Of a DNA stretch of 40,206 nucleotides, positions 23,816-32,116 are shown piece by piece. Where the stretch lies: assembly GCA_018400015.1 (NCBI GenBank), contig JAGYNB010000007.1, positions 1 through 40,206 on the forward strand, given 5' to 3'. This stretch comes from Candidatus Omnitrophota bacterium. Its GTDB lineage: Bacteria > Omnitrophota > Gorgyraeia > Gygaellales > Gygaellaceae. The notes below the pieces were generated by a model. The model searched no databases. It was not told the origin of the DNA and saw only the letters and a program-made list of their open reading frames with translations. Position numbers and translations under genes: made by a program. Every line of letters starts with the position of its first letter. Within the stretch, counting starts at the first letter, position 1.

Positions 23816-25395
23816 TTTTAAATAAAAATTTTAAAATTATCTCTGGTATATTATTAATAATATTTTTAGGGTTTTTTATGAATAAGGGTTTTACTCAAGG
23901 CGATGAAAATAAATCTTTCGGAAAGCTAGTTTCAATCGCTCCTGAAAACAGCTCAGGGGTACATGCTGGCAATATAACCCTTGATTTTAAAGATGCAGAT
24001 ATTCATAGCGTTTTTAAAGTTATTGCCTATAAAGCCGGAGTGAATATTGTTTCCAGTCCGGAAGTTGCCGGTACGGTAACCATTAAGCTGGCAGATGTAC
24101 CTTGGCGTAAGGCATTAGAAGTGATTCTAAAGACCCAGGGGCTTGCTTATGAAGAACAGGGTAATATTATTTTGATTGCTCCTTTGGAGATAATGACTGA
24201 GCAAAAGTTGAAGGAATCAGAGCTTTCGCAAATTCAACCTGTGCAGACAGAAGTTTTTGATTTGAAATTCTTGGATGCATTGGATGCAAAAAAAGCTTTG
24301 GAGGGTCAGCTTTCTTCTCGCGGTAAAATTACGGTTATGCACATGACTGGTCAGGCTGGGTGGGAGTTTGGAGGAATGGATACGACAAAGCGCGGTCGTG
24401 CCTCAGATGAAGTGATGGGCCGTTCTAAAGTGTTGATCGTAAGCGATATTCAGCCTAAACTGCAGAAAATAAAAGAGATCTTGCAGGAAATCGATGTTAT
24501 GCCTGAACAGATCTTAATAGAAACCAGGATCGTAGAGGTAAATCACGATAAGTTAAAAGATATTGGTTTTGATTTTGGTACTGGTTCTACCGGTGCAGAA
24601 TCATCCACCATAACCACGGTTCCGGTTAATAAATCAAACGGAGAACCACAATCAGTAGCAGGAGGTAATATGTTGGGTTCACAGGTTAGTCCTTCTGTTT
24701 TTGGCCCGAAAACTACCACTATTACAGGGACAACCCCTTTTAATTCAGGCCTGGAATTGGTTTTTCAAAAGCTTACCGGCACGCAGTTTCAAGCTATTCT
24801 TCATGCCGTAGAGGAAGATGTGCAGGCAAATGTATTGTCAGCTCCGCATATCTTAGCTTTGAACAACCAGGAAGCATCTATCATAATCGGAACAAAATAT
24901 CCGATTTTAAAATCTGAAATCAGTACTGAATCTGCAGGCCAAACCGTTACTTCAACCCTAGATTATTATCAGGATATTGGAATCCAACTTAATGTTGTTC
25001 CTCAGGTTAATAGAGATGGATATATAAATATGGTTGTTCATCCCGCAGTGACCAGTAAAAGCGGTGAAGTAGGAGATAATCGATATCCGATAATCGACAC
25101 CCGCGAAGCCGAAACCAGGGTTATCATAAAAGATAAGGAGACTATAGTTATTGGCGGATTGATTAAAACCGTTAAGAGCGAAGGCGTTATAGGAGTACCT
25201 TTTTTAAGACATATTCCCATACTTGGTTTTATTTTTGAACGTAAAACCAATGATTTGGAAAAAATAGATTTATTGATCTTTATTACAGCAAAGATCATAA
25301 AAGAAAAAGATTTCAGCAAAGAAAGCATAAAAAAGCTGGAGTCTCGCGTTGGCGTAAAACCTGTAGTGCAGGATAAAGCAATAAAACAAGATTAG
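23812..25395 (+). CDS. pilQ: Secretin (PilQ-like outer-membrane channel)
   Basis: A 527-residue secretin that would form the outer-membrane pore for the pilus. After a signal peptide (about 1-28) comes an STN/N0-like domain (ITLDFKDADIHSVFKVIAY, about 52-120), then N1-type repeats. The secretin core follows with SAPHILALNNQEASIIIG, VVPQVNRDGYINMVVHP, ETIVIGGLIKT and VPFLRHIPILGFIFERK. No AMIN domains are visible ahead of the N0 region, so it is shorter than proteobacterial PilQ. It closes the operon and is followed by a terminator. GspD of type II secretion is the alternative, but pilM-P next to it favours PilQ. Confidence 0.93.
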   Translation: MILNKNFKIISGILLIIFLGFFMNKGFTQGDENKSFGKLVSIAPENSSGVHAGNITLDFKDADIHSVFKVIAYKAGVNIVSSPEVAGTVTIKLADVPWRKALEVILKTQGLAYEEQGNIILIAPLEIMTEQKLKESELSQIQPVQTEVFDLKFLDALDAKKALEGQLSSRGKITVMHMTGQAGWEFGGMDTTKRGRASDEVMGRSKVLIVSDIQPKLQKIKEILQEIDVMPEQILIETRIVEVNHDKLKDIGFDFGTGSTGAESSTITTVPVNKSNGEPQSVAGGNMLGSQVSPSVFGPKTTTITGTTPFNSGLELVFQKLTGTQFQAILHAVEEDVQANVLSAPHILALNNQEASIIIGTKYPILKSEISTESAGQTVTSTLDYYQDIGIQLNVVPQVNRDGYINMVVHPAVTSKSGEVGDNRYPIIDTREAETRVIIKDKETIVIGGLIKTVKSEGVIGVPFLRHIPILGFIFERKTNDLEKIDLLIFITAKIIKEKDFSKESIKKLESRVGVKPVVQDKAIKQD

Positions 25396-25424
25396 TTTTC
25401 TAAAAAATCTATTTTTTTTGAATT

Positions 25425-25454
25425 AAAGAGGGCAAAAGGGATTGCCCTTTTTTT
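25425..25454 (+). terminator. Intrinsic terminator after the pilus operon
   Basis: The stem gggcaa (25430-25435) with ttgccc (25442-25447) is extended by A-T and G-T pairs on both flanks, has a 6-base loop, and is followed by T to 25454. The T run ends exactly at the ATG of the next gene (25455). Confidence 0.85.
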
Positions 25455-25760
25455 ATGCGTAAGATTAAATATAAAGTTATATTTTCAAAAAAAGAAGAGA
25501 TGGTCTATATTTCGCATTTAGATCTTATGCGGCTTTTTACGCGAGGATTAAGAAGGGCTGGCGCGCCGCTATTTATTACGTCCGGTTTTAGTCCTCATCC
25601 GAAAATATCTTTTGAAAGGGCGTTGAAACTCGGTAAGGCAAGCGAAGAAGAATCGGCATATATTTTTTTAACTAAAAAGATCAAAGAAGATAAATTTAAA
25701 AAAGATTTCCAACTGCAGTTGCCAGAAGGGATCGATATCAAGGAGATAAAGTTAACATGA
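25455..25760 (+). CDS. DUF2344 (TIGR03936-type) radical-SAM-associated protein, half length
   Basis: The 101 residues match the N-terminal half of DUF2344 proteins: KYKVIFSKKEEMVYISHLDLMRLFTRGLRRAGAP, then GFSPHPKISFERALKLG. Family members I know are around 200 residues and often adjoin a radical-SAM gene and an RNase E/G gene. Here the RNase gene follows with a 4-base overlap, but there is no radical-SAM gene and the C-terminal half is missing. The ATG at 25455 directly abuts the terminator T run and has no free binding site. A second ATG at 25500 would cut into the conserved start. The role is not established; a link to rRNA or tRNA processing is inference. Confidence 0.8.
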   Translation: MRKIKYKVIFSKKEEMVYISHLDLMRLFTRGLRRAGAPLFITSGFSPHPKISFERALKLGKASEEESAYIFLTKKIKEDKFKKDFQLQLPEGIDIKEIKLT

Positions 25761-27211
25761 GTAAAGAAATTTTAATCAACATCGAGGCGTTCCAGGAGAA
25801 AAGATTAGCAATAACCGAAAACGGCATTTTAAACGAGTATTTTATTGAGCGCCCCAATGATAAAACAATAGTCGGCAATATTTATAAAGGCAGGATTGAT
25901 TCTGTTGTACCGTCAGTTTCAGCGGCATTTGTAGATATTGGGCAAGAGAAAAACGGTTTTTTATATACTCAAGATGTTTTAGATTTGTCTGATTTCCTCC
26001 AGGTTTCTAAAGGGCAAGATCCAATTGCATTAAAATCGGGAGAAGAGATGTTGGTGCAGGTTGTTAAAGAGCCGTTTGCTACTAAAGGAGCGCGGCTTAC
26101 TACCCACATAAGCCTTGCGGGAAGATATCTTGTATTGATGCCGCAGGATGCCTCCTTGGGGATTTCTAAGCGGATAGAAGGCGATGCAGAAAGAAAGCGT
26201 TTGAATGAGATGCTGCAGGAGTTAAAACTTCCTAAGGATATGGGTTTGGTAATGAGGACAGCGTGCGTAAAGCATTCCAAGAAAGAGATCGCCAGGGAAT
26301 TAAGCATACTTTTAAAATTCTGGAGCAAGATACAGAAAATCAGCTCTCGCATGAAGGCTCCGGCTTTAGTGTATGAAGATTACGATATGGTTTTAAAGGT
26401 GCTAAGAGATTCATTCCGAGACGATATATCCTGTCTTTGGGTGGATTCAAAACAGGAATTCTCAAGAATCAGCAAATTTGCCAAGAATTTTATGTACGGC
26501 ATGCAGAAAAAAATCAAATTATACACCAAAGATGTTCCATTGTTTGAGCACAAGAAGATTGAATCCCAGATCGAGAAGCTTTTTCATAGTAAGGTATACC
26601 TTAAATCAGGTGCTTATATAATAATTGAACCTACAGAAGGTCTTGTGGTTGTAGATGTCAATAGCGGGCATTTTAAGAAGAAGAACCTGAAACAGGAAGA
26701 CGCTGTATTCTTAATCAATAAAGAAGCTGCCATTGAAATTGCAAAACAGCTCCGTTTAAGGGACTTGGGTGGTATTATCGTTATTGATTTTATCGATATG
26801 GAACGTGAGAGAAACAGAAAAGGAGTGCTTAAGACCCTAAAGGACGCATTAAAACAGGACCGTGCAAAAACCGATATTCTTGGGATTTCCAAGATTGGAT
26901 TAGTCGAGATGACCAGAGAGCGAGTTTTAAAAACCGTAGAAAGCATTTCTTACGAGACTTGTCCCTATTGTAATGGTAGAGGCAGAGTAAAGTCACCTGC
27001 AACCATATCGATTAAGGTGATGAAAGAAATCAAGATGATCCTTTCTAAAGATAAATACTTGGAGCTTAACGTGATGCTTCATCCAAAAGTAACCGAGTTT
27101 ATTATGAAAAATAGCCTTAGTACCCTTAAGGGCCTGGAAAGGCGATTTCGAACGCGCATCGTAATCGGTTCTAATCCTAATTTACATATAGAGGATATTA
27201 AGGTTCTTTAG
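25757..27211 (+). CDS. rng: Ribonuclease E/G family endoribonuclease
   Basis: Single-strand-specific endoribonuclease for rRNA and mRNA processing. The 484 residues match the RNase G-like catalytic core, without the long RNase E scaffold tail. An S1 domain occupies about residues 36-120 (GNIYKGRIDSVVPSVSAAFVDIG). The metal-binding aspartates are Asp 300 in VDVNSG and Asp 344 in VIDFID. The zinc-link cysteines are Cys 402 and Cys 405 in CPYCNGRG. The C-terminal small domain follows. It overlaps the DUF2344 gene by 4 bases. Confidence 0.94.
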   Translation: MSKEILINIEAFQEKRLAITENGILNEYFIERPNDKTIVGNIYKGRIDSVVPSVSAAFVDIGQEKNGFLYTQDVLDLSDFLQVSKGQDPIALKSGEEMLVQVVKEPFATKGARLTTHISLAGRYLVLMPQDASLGISKRIEGDAERKRLNEMLQELKLPKDMGLVMRTACVKHSKKEIARELSILLKFWSKIQKISSRMKAPALVYEDYDMVLKVLRDSFRDDISCLWVDSKQEFSRISKFAKNFMYGMQKKIKLYTKDVPLFEHKKIESQIEKLFHSKVYLKSGAYIIIEPTEGLVVVDVNSGHFKKKNLKQEDAVFLINKEAAIEIAKQLRLRDLGGIIVIDFIDMERERNRKGVLKTLKDALKQDRAKTDILGISKIGLVEMTRERVLKTVESISYETCPYCNGRGRVKSPATISIKVMKEIKMILSKDKYLELNVMLHPKVTEFIMKNSLSTLKGLERRFRTRIVIGSNPNLHIEDIKVL

Positions 27212-27224
27212 GCTTTAAAAGAAT

Positions 27225-27253
27225 TTGACCGTAAGTGTCTAATATGCTAAAAT
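27225..27253 (+). promoter_or_regulatory. Promoter for rplU and the following genes
   Basis: TTGACC (27225-27230), 17-base spacer, TAAAAT (27248-27253) preceded by TGC, so the -10 is also extended. The leader carries aaggag (27271-27276) ahead of the ATG at 27288. Confidence 0.78.
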
Positions 27254-27287
27254 AGCCAAACAAAAATGATAAGGAGAGTGAGTATAA

Positions 27288-27614
27288 ATGTATGCAATAA
27301 TAGAAGTTGGCGGAAAACAATATAAGGTTGAGTCAGGAACTAGCCTGGAAGTTGAAAAACTCAATAAAAAGCAGGGTTCCAGTATAACTATTAATAAGGT
27401 GTTGTTGGTTGCCGGTAACGGGAAAAAAGCACCTATAGTAGGGACGCCGTATATAAAAGAGGCTAAAGTTACTGCTAAAGTATTGGGCGATAAAAAGACA
27501 AAGAAAACAATTTCTTTTAAATACAGGCGCCGCAAATCATCCCATAATACCAAAGGGCATCGACAATCTCTTACAAGGATATTGATCGATAAAATCTCTG
27601 CAGATAATTCTTAA
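27288..27614 (+). CDS. rplU: Large ribosomal subunit protein bL21
   Basis: A 108-residue ribosomal protein that binds 23S rRNA. MYAIIEVGGKQYKVESG at the N terminus and FKYRRRKSSHNTKGHRQ near the C terminus are characteristic of L21. It has its own promoter and a good ribosome-binding site. In most bacteria rpmA (L27) comes next, followed by obgE. Here only 26 bases separate rplU from obgE, so rpmA is not in its usual place. Confidence 0.97.
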   Translation: MYAIIEVGGKQYKVESGTSLEVEKLNKKQGSSITINKVLLVAGNGKKAPIVGTPYIKEAKVTAKVLGDKKTKKTISFKYRRRKSSHNTKGHRQSLTRILIDKISADNS

Positions 27615-27640
27615 AGCTTTTTTAAGTCTTTTAACTTGAC

Positions 27641-28624
27641 ATGATAGACGAAGTAAGAATTTCAGTGAAAGCTGGAACTGGAGGAAAAGGTTGCAGGAGC
27701 TTTTATCGCGATAAATACACGCGTTTACGCGGGAAATCAAAAGGTGTTCCCGACGGCGGTGATGGCGGCAAAGGCGCAGATATTATAATCCAGTCCGATA
27801 AAAGCGTTACCAGTCTTTTGGACTATAAGTATAAAAGGGTATATCAGGCAGACAACGGTGCGCACGGTTCTGGCAATAGGCGTAACGGTAAGGACGCAAA
27901 AGACTTGAAGCTTCTTGTTCCAGTGGGAACACTTGTAAAAGATGAGGATACATCCTGTCTTTTAAAGGATTTAGATAAAGATAAAAGTTTTGTTGTCGTG
28001 GTGCGAGGCGGTCGTGGCGGATTAGGTAATTCGCACAGGACAGAAGCAAAATTAGATCCCAAAGAGGGAGAAAAAAGAAACCTTTTATTAGAATTAAAGG
28101 TTATTGCCGATATTGGAATCGTTGGTTTTCCTAATGCAGGCAAATCCACTCTTATATCAACCATTACAAAAGCTAATTCCCGTATTGGGAAGTATCATTT
28201 TACTACGCTTAGTCCGGTGATCGGAGTTGTAAGGTGTGAAGATTTTTCATTTTCATTAGCGGATATTCCTGGGCTTATCGAGGGGTCTCATAGCGGCAAG
28301 GGTTTAGGTTATAGATTTTTAAAACATATTGAGCGCAATAAAATCATACTTCATTTGGTCGATATGTCTGCAAGCGAAGGAAGAGATCCAGTTGAAGATT
28401 ATAAAAGTCTGAACAGGGAATTATCTTTTTACTCAAAAGAGCTGGCAAATAAGCCTCAGGTTATAGTGGTCAATAAAATGGATTTAGAAGGCGCGCAAGA
28501 AAACCTAAAGATATTTAAAACACAGATCCGTAAAAAAGTAATAGCAATTTCAGCCCTTGAAAAAAAAGGATTGGAGTATTTAATAGATGAACTCGCAAAA
28601 AAGATTCAAAAGATTGGTAGTTAA
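27641..28624 (+). CDS. obgE: GTPase Obg
   Basis: Ribosome-associated GTPase acting in 50S maturation and stress control. The 327 residues start with the glycine-rich Obg fold (VKAGTGGKGC, PDGGDGGKGADI, GGRGGLGNS). The GTPase domain follows: G1 GFPNAGKS near 160-168, G3 DIPG, G4 NKMD and a G5-like SALEK. No OCT or other C-terminal extension is present. The ATG has no visible ribosome-binding site, so translation may be coupled to rplU. proB starts inside its 3' end (38-base overlap). Confidence 0.96.
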   Translation: MIDEVRISVKAGTGGKGCRSFYRDKYTRLRGKSKGVPDGGDGGKGADIIIQSDKSVTSLLDYKYKRVYQADNGAHGSGNRRNGKDAKDLKLLVPVGTLVKDEDTSCLLKDLDKDKSFVVVVRGGRGGLGNSHRTEAKLDPKEGEKRNLLLELKVIADIGIVGFPNAGKSTLISTITKANSRIGKYHFTTLSPVIGVVRCEDFSFSLADIPGLIEGSHSGKGLGYRFLKHIERNKIILHLVDMSASEGRDPVEDYKSLNRELSFYSKELANKPQVIVVNKMDLEGAQENLKIFKTQIRKKVIAISALEKKGLEYLIDELAKKIQKIGS

Positions 28625-29651
28625 GATAGGCTCCAGCGTATTTGCCGATAATCATGCAAAGATAAATAATAAAAACATTAACATGCTTTGTGGGCAGTTT
28701 GCAAAGTTGCGTAAGCGGGGAATCGAGGTGGTAGTGGTCTCTTCCGGTGCCGTAGCAAGCGGAATGTCTTTGTTAAAAATTAAAACTCGACCGAATAAAA
28801 TTGCAGATTTACAGGCCCTGGCAAGCTTGGGACAGGTTCATCTGGTTGATCTTTATCAGAAGTATTTGAATAAATACCGCTTAAAATGCGCGCAGATTCT
28901 TCTTACGTGGGATGATTTTAATAATAGAACCAGGTATTTAAATGCCAAAAATACACTTTTGAAAGTATTGGAATTTGGAGACATCCCGATCGTAAACGAA
29001 AATGATGTTGTGTCTATTGATGAGATAAAGTTTGGTGATAACGATAAGCTTTCCAGCCTGGTGGCGGTTTTGATCGAAGCGGATTTATTAGTAATTTTAT
29101 CAGACGTGGAAGGCCTTTATGATGATAAGAAAAAAGTAGTCAATTTTGTGGATAAAATTACCAGAGAAATCGAGTCTTTCGTTAAGACAAAGAAAAAAAA
29201 TACTACAGTCGGCGGAATGTTTTCTAAGCTTCAGGCTGCCAAGATTAGTGTTGACGCAGGAATTTCATGTCTTGTTGCAGACGGTAGGAAAAAAGATATT
29301 TTATTAGATATAGCAAAAGGAAAAATCCCGGGAACATTATTTTCTGCCTGCAGAAAAACATTGGGTGCAAAAAAACGCTGGCTTGCGTTTAGTTCAAAAA
29401 CAACAGGGAAAATTTATGTTGATAAAGGAGCTGAAGATGCGCTTAAGCAACATAAAAGCCTGCTTTCCGTGGGTGTTGTTGATTGCAAGGGAAATTTCTC
29501 TAAGGGTGATTCGGTGGATATTATTGGCCTGCAAGGTAATGTTTTCGCAAAAGGTATTGCAGATTGCAGCGTGGATGAAGTTGATAGCTGCAAGGGCAAA
29601 AAATCCGCCAGGGAAATAGTTCACTGCGATAATCTGGTAATCTTAGGTTAA
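28587..29651 (+). CDS. proB: Glutamate 5-kinase
   Basis: First enzyme of proline synthesis, phosphorylating glutamate. The 354 residues combine an amino-acid kinase domain (VVKIGSSVF near 10-18, VSSGAVASGM near 52-61, NENDVVSIDEIKFGDND near 134-150, SDVEGLY, and GGMFSKLQAA for ATP binding) with a C-terminal PUA domain (from about 260). The ATG at 28587 lies inside obgE and fits the family start. A TTG at 28614 would remove part of the first strand. proA follows after 3 bases. Confidence 0.95.
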   Translation: MNSQKRFKRLVVKIGSSVFADNHAKINNKNINMLCGQFAKLRKRGIEVVVVSSGAVASGMSLLKIKTRPNKIADLQALASLGQVHLVDLYQKYLNKYRLKCAQILLTWDDFNNRTRYLNAKNTLLKVLEFGDIPIVNENDVVSIDEIKFGDNDKLSSLVAVLIEADLLVILSDVEGLYDDKKKVVNFVDKITREIESFVKTKKKNTTVGGMFSKLQAAKISVDAGISCLVADGRKKDILLDIAKGKIPGTLFSACRKTLGAKKRWLAFSSKTTGKIYVDKGAEDALKQHKSLLSVGVVDCKGNFSKGDSVDIIGLQGNVFAKGIADCSVDEVDSCKGKKSAREIVHCDNLVILG

Positions 29652-29654
29652 TCT

Positions 29655-30908
29655 ATGAATAAAAAAAATATTATACAATTAGCAAAGAACGCAAGAAAAG
29701 CAAGTTTTGAGCTTGGTAGTCTTTCTATTGGAATGAAAAGAAAAGCTCTTTTTCTCATGGCCAGGGCTTTAGTAAAAAATGGTAAATATATAATTAAAGA
29801 GAATAAAAAAGACTTAAACTTTGCAAATAATAAGGGTTTATCCAAAGCCATGTTAGACCGTCTTACGCTTAATGATAAGCGTATAAAGGAGATGGCTGAC
29901 TCATTAAAACAGGTTGCCAGGCTCCATTGTTATGTGGGAGAAGTTGTTTCTATGCGAAAACGGCCGAATGGCCTTATTATCAATAAAGTCAGGGTCCCTA
30001 TAGGCGTTATTTTTATCATTTACGAGGCTCGTCCGAACGTAACAAGCGATTGTATGGGGCTTTGTCTAATGTCATCTAACGCGCTTATCTTAAAAGGCGG
30101 TTCTGAGGCGCTTAATTCAAATTTGGCTTTATTTAATGTGTTAAGTGAGGCTGCCTATAAAGCGGGTGTACCGAAAAACAGCTTTAGTATTTTATCTACT
30201 ACTGAGAGAAAAGCAGTAGACATACTTTTTAATCAGTATGAAGATATTGATCTTGTAATCCCGCGCGGCGGGGAATCTCTTATAAGAAGCGTTGTGGCAA
30301 AATCTAAGATACCGGTTATTAAGCACTATAAGGGTGTGTGTCATTTGTATATTGATAAATCGGCTGATTTTGGTATGGCTGATAAAATTACTTTAAATGC
30401 CAAACTGCAGAGGCCGGGAGTGTGTAATGCCATAGAAACTTTATTGATACACAAAGATATTGCTGAAAGATTTTTGAAATCTACAGGTAAAAAGCTTTTA
30501 GCTAATGGAGTCCAATTGCGCGGTTGCGAAAAGTCCAGAAGGTTTTTAAAAGGCATTAAAAAGGCCAGCCTTAAGGATTGGACAACGGAATATCTTGATT
30601 TGATATTGTCTGTAAGAATAGTTTCTAATACGGAGGAAGCAATCAATCATATAAATACATTTGGTTCGCATCATTCGGATGCAATAGTGACTAAAAGTAA
30701 AGTAAACGCCGAAATGTTTTTAAAGAAAGTAGACTCTGCTTGTGTTTACGAGAATGCCTCTACGCGTTTTACCGACGGATATCAGTTTGGCATGGGCGCA
30801 GAAATCGGCATATCAACCGATAGGCTTCACGCAAGAGGGCCGATGGCCTTAGAAGAGCTTTCAACGTATAAGTATGTTATTCGAGGGCGAGGACAGATAA
30901 GGAAGTAA
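29655..30908 (+). CDS. proA: Gamma-glutamyl phosphate reductase
   Basis: Second enzyme of proline synthesis, reducing gamma-glutamyl phosphate with NADPH. The 417 residues are of normal length. Visible markers are IFIIYEARPNVTSD, the RGGESLI segment, the catalytic cysteine in QRPGVCNAIETLL, and FTDGYQFGMGAEIGIST near the C terminus. ProA and ProB work together because the intermediate is labile, and the genes are adjacent here. nadD follows after 7 bases. Confidence 0.96.
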   Translation: MNKKNIIQLAKNARKASFELGSLSIGMKRKALFLMARALVKNGKYIIKENKKDLNFANNKGLSKAMLDRLTLNDKRIKEMADSLKQVARLHCYVGEVVSMRKRPNGLIINKVRVPIGVIFIIYEARPNVTSDCMGLCLMSSNALILKGGSEALNSNLALFNVLSEAAYKAGVPKNSFSILSTTERKAVDILFNQYEDIDLVIPRGGESLIRSVVAKSKIPVIKHYKGVCHLYIDKSADFGMADKITLNAKLQRPGVCNAIETLLIHKDIAERFLKSTGKKLLANGVQLRGCEKSRRFLKGIKKASLKDWTTEYLDLILSVRIVSNTEEAINHINTFGSHHSDAIVTKSKVNAEMFLKKVDSACVYENASTRFTDGYQFGMGAEIGISTDRLHARGPMALEELSTYKYVIRGRGQIRK

Positions 30909-30915
30909 TTGATAA

Positions 30916-31488
30916 ATGAAGAAAATAGGTATACTCGGGGGAACATTTAATCCGATTCATTTCGGTCATTTAATTTTAGCCGAGGAAGTCAGGGAGGCTC
31001 TTAAATTAGACAAGGTTATTTTTGTTCCTACCAATTTACCGCCGCATAAACATAATAATATATTAGAGGGTAAGTACCGCTATGATATGATTAAGCTGGC
31101 AATTGCTGATAATAAGTATTTTGATGTTTCCGATGTTGAAACTAAAAGAGGCGGGGTTTCTTTTACGATTGATACGCTTAGACTGTTACGCTCGCGATAC
31201 AAAAAAACACAGCTATTTTTTATATCCGGTTCAGATGTATTAAAATATCTTCCCAAGTGGAAAGATGTGGATAAAATCCTAAAAATTGCTAAATTCGTCG
31301 TTGCCAATAGGCCAGGGTATTCTTTAAAGAAAATACCAAGGAAGATTACGACATTGGAAATTCGTCCGTTAGCGATTTCCGCATACGAGATAAGAAAACT
31401 AATCAAGAAAAAAAGGAGCATACGTTATTTTGTTCCCAAGGAGGTCTTTAAATACATTGAAAAAAACAAACTTTATTCAAAAAATTAA
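30916..31488 (+). CDS. nadD: Nicotinate-nucleotide adenylyltransferase
   Basis: Makes deamido-NAD from nicotinate mononucleotide and ATP. The 190 residues show the nucleotidyltransferase motif GILGGTFNPIHFGHL (4-18), PPHKH near 44, ISGSDVLKYLPKWKD, and a C-terminal IRKLIKKKRSIRYFVP segment. The usual ISSTxIR motif reads ISAYEIR here, a small departure. The last 32 bases overlap the chosen rpe start. A perfect aaggaggt ribosome-binding sequence for rpe sits inside this gene at 31438-31445. Confidence 0.94.
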   Translation: MKKIGILGGTFNPIHFGHLILAEEVREALKLDKVIFVPTNLPPHKHNNILEGKYRYDMIKLAIADNKYFDVSDVETKRGGVSFTIDTLRLLRSRYKKTQLFFISGSDVLKYLPKWKDVDKILKIAKFVVANRPGYSLKKIPRKITTLEIRPLAISAYEIRKLIKKKRSIRYFVPKEVFKYIEKNKLYSKN

Positions 31489-32116
31489 GGTAGCTCCATC
31501 AATTTTGGCAGCTGATTATTCTCACCTTGCAAAAGATATTAAGAAAGTTGAAGCAGCCGGTTGTGATTTATTGCATATTGATGTAATGGACGGGCATTTT
31601 GTCCCTAATATTACAATCGGTCCAATGGTGGTAAAGGCAATCAGGAAAATCACGAAACTGCCGCTTCATTCGCATTTAATGATCGAAAATCCGTTTAGAT
31701 ATATTAATGAATTTATCGACGCAGGAAGTGATATTATCACTGTTCATATCGAAACCGTTACAAAAAACGAGATTAATAAGTATAAAAAAACGGTTAATGC
31801 CAGAGGAGTAAAGCTGGGAGTTTCTTTAAATCCGGCTACGCCCGTTGAAAGGATTTTGCCTTTGGCAGGTTCTTTAGACTGGGTTTTAGTCATGAGTGTC
31901 AATCCCGGTTTCGGCGGACAGGAATTTATTCCGTCGGTAATACCAAAAATCAAGAAATTAAGAGGGGTTTATAGCTGCGATATTGAAGTTGATGGAGGCG
32001 TAAATGATAAGAATGCTCCTCTTTTAATAGAGGCCGGTGCAAATGTAATGGCCGCAGGAACATATATTTTTAAGGCAAAAAATACCAAACAAGCAATGGA
32101 GAAGCTAAGAAGATGA
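31457..32116 (+). CDS. rpe: Ribulose-phosphate 3-epimerase
   Basis: Interconverts ribulose 5-phosphate and xylulose 5-phosphate. The 219 residues show the TIM-barrel markers APSILAADYSHL (about 12-23), LLHIDVMDGHFVPNITIG, LPLHSHLMI, VMSVNPGFGGQ and EVDGGVND. I chose the TTG at 31457 because aaggaggt (31438-31445) lies 11 bases upstream and the protein then begins close to the family start. A TTG at 31430, with aaggag at 31413-31418, would add nine residues. It overlaps the next gene by 4 bases. Confidence 0.94.
   Translation: MKKTNFIQKIKVAPSILAADYSHLAKDIKKVEAAGCDLLHIDVMDGHFVPNITIGPMVVKAIRKITKLPLHSHLMIENPFRYINEFIDAGSDIITVHIETVTKNEINKYKKTVNARGVKLGVSLNPATPVERILPLAGSLDWVLVMSVNPGFGGQEFIPSVIPKIKKLRGVYSCDIEVDGGVNDKNAPLLIEAGANVMAAGTYIFKAKNTKQAMEKLRR

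Noticed and set aside
18341-25395. Type II secretion system rather than type IV pilus
   Set aside because: The secretin and pseudopilin-like proteins could fit either, but PilM with the PilN INxLP motif, PilO and PilP in canonical order favour a type IV pilus.
29365-29619. An 84-codon + strand frame inside proB
   Set aside because: It is an alternative frame of the PUA domain region of proB and has no independent support.
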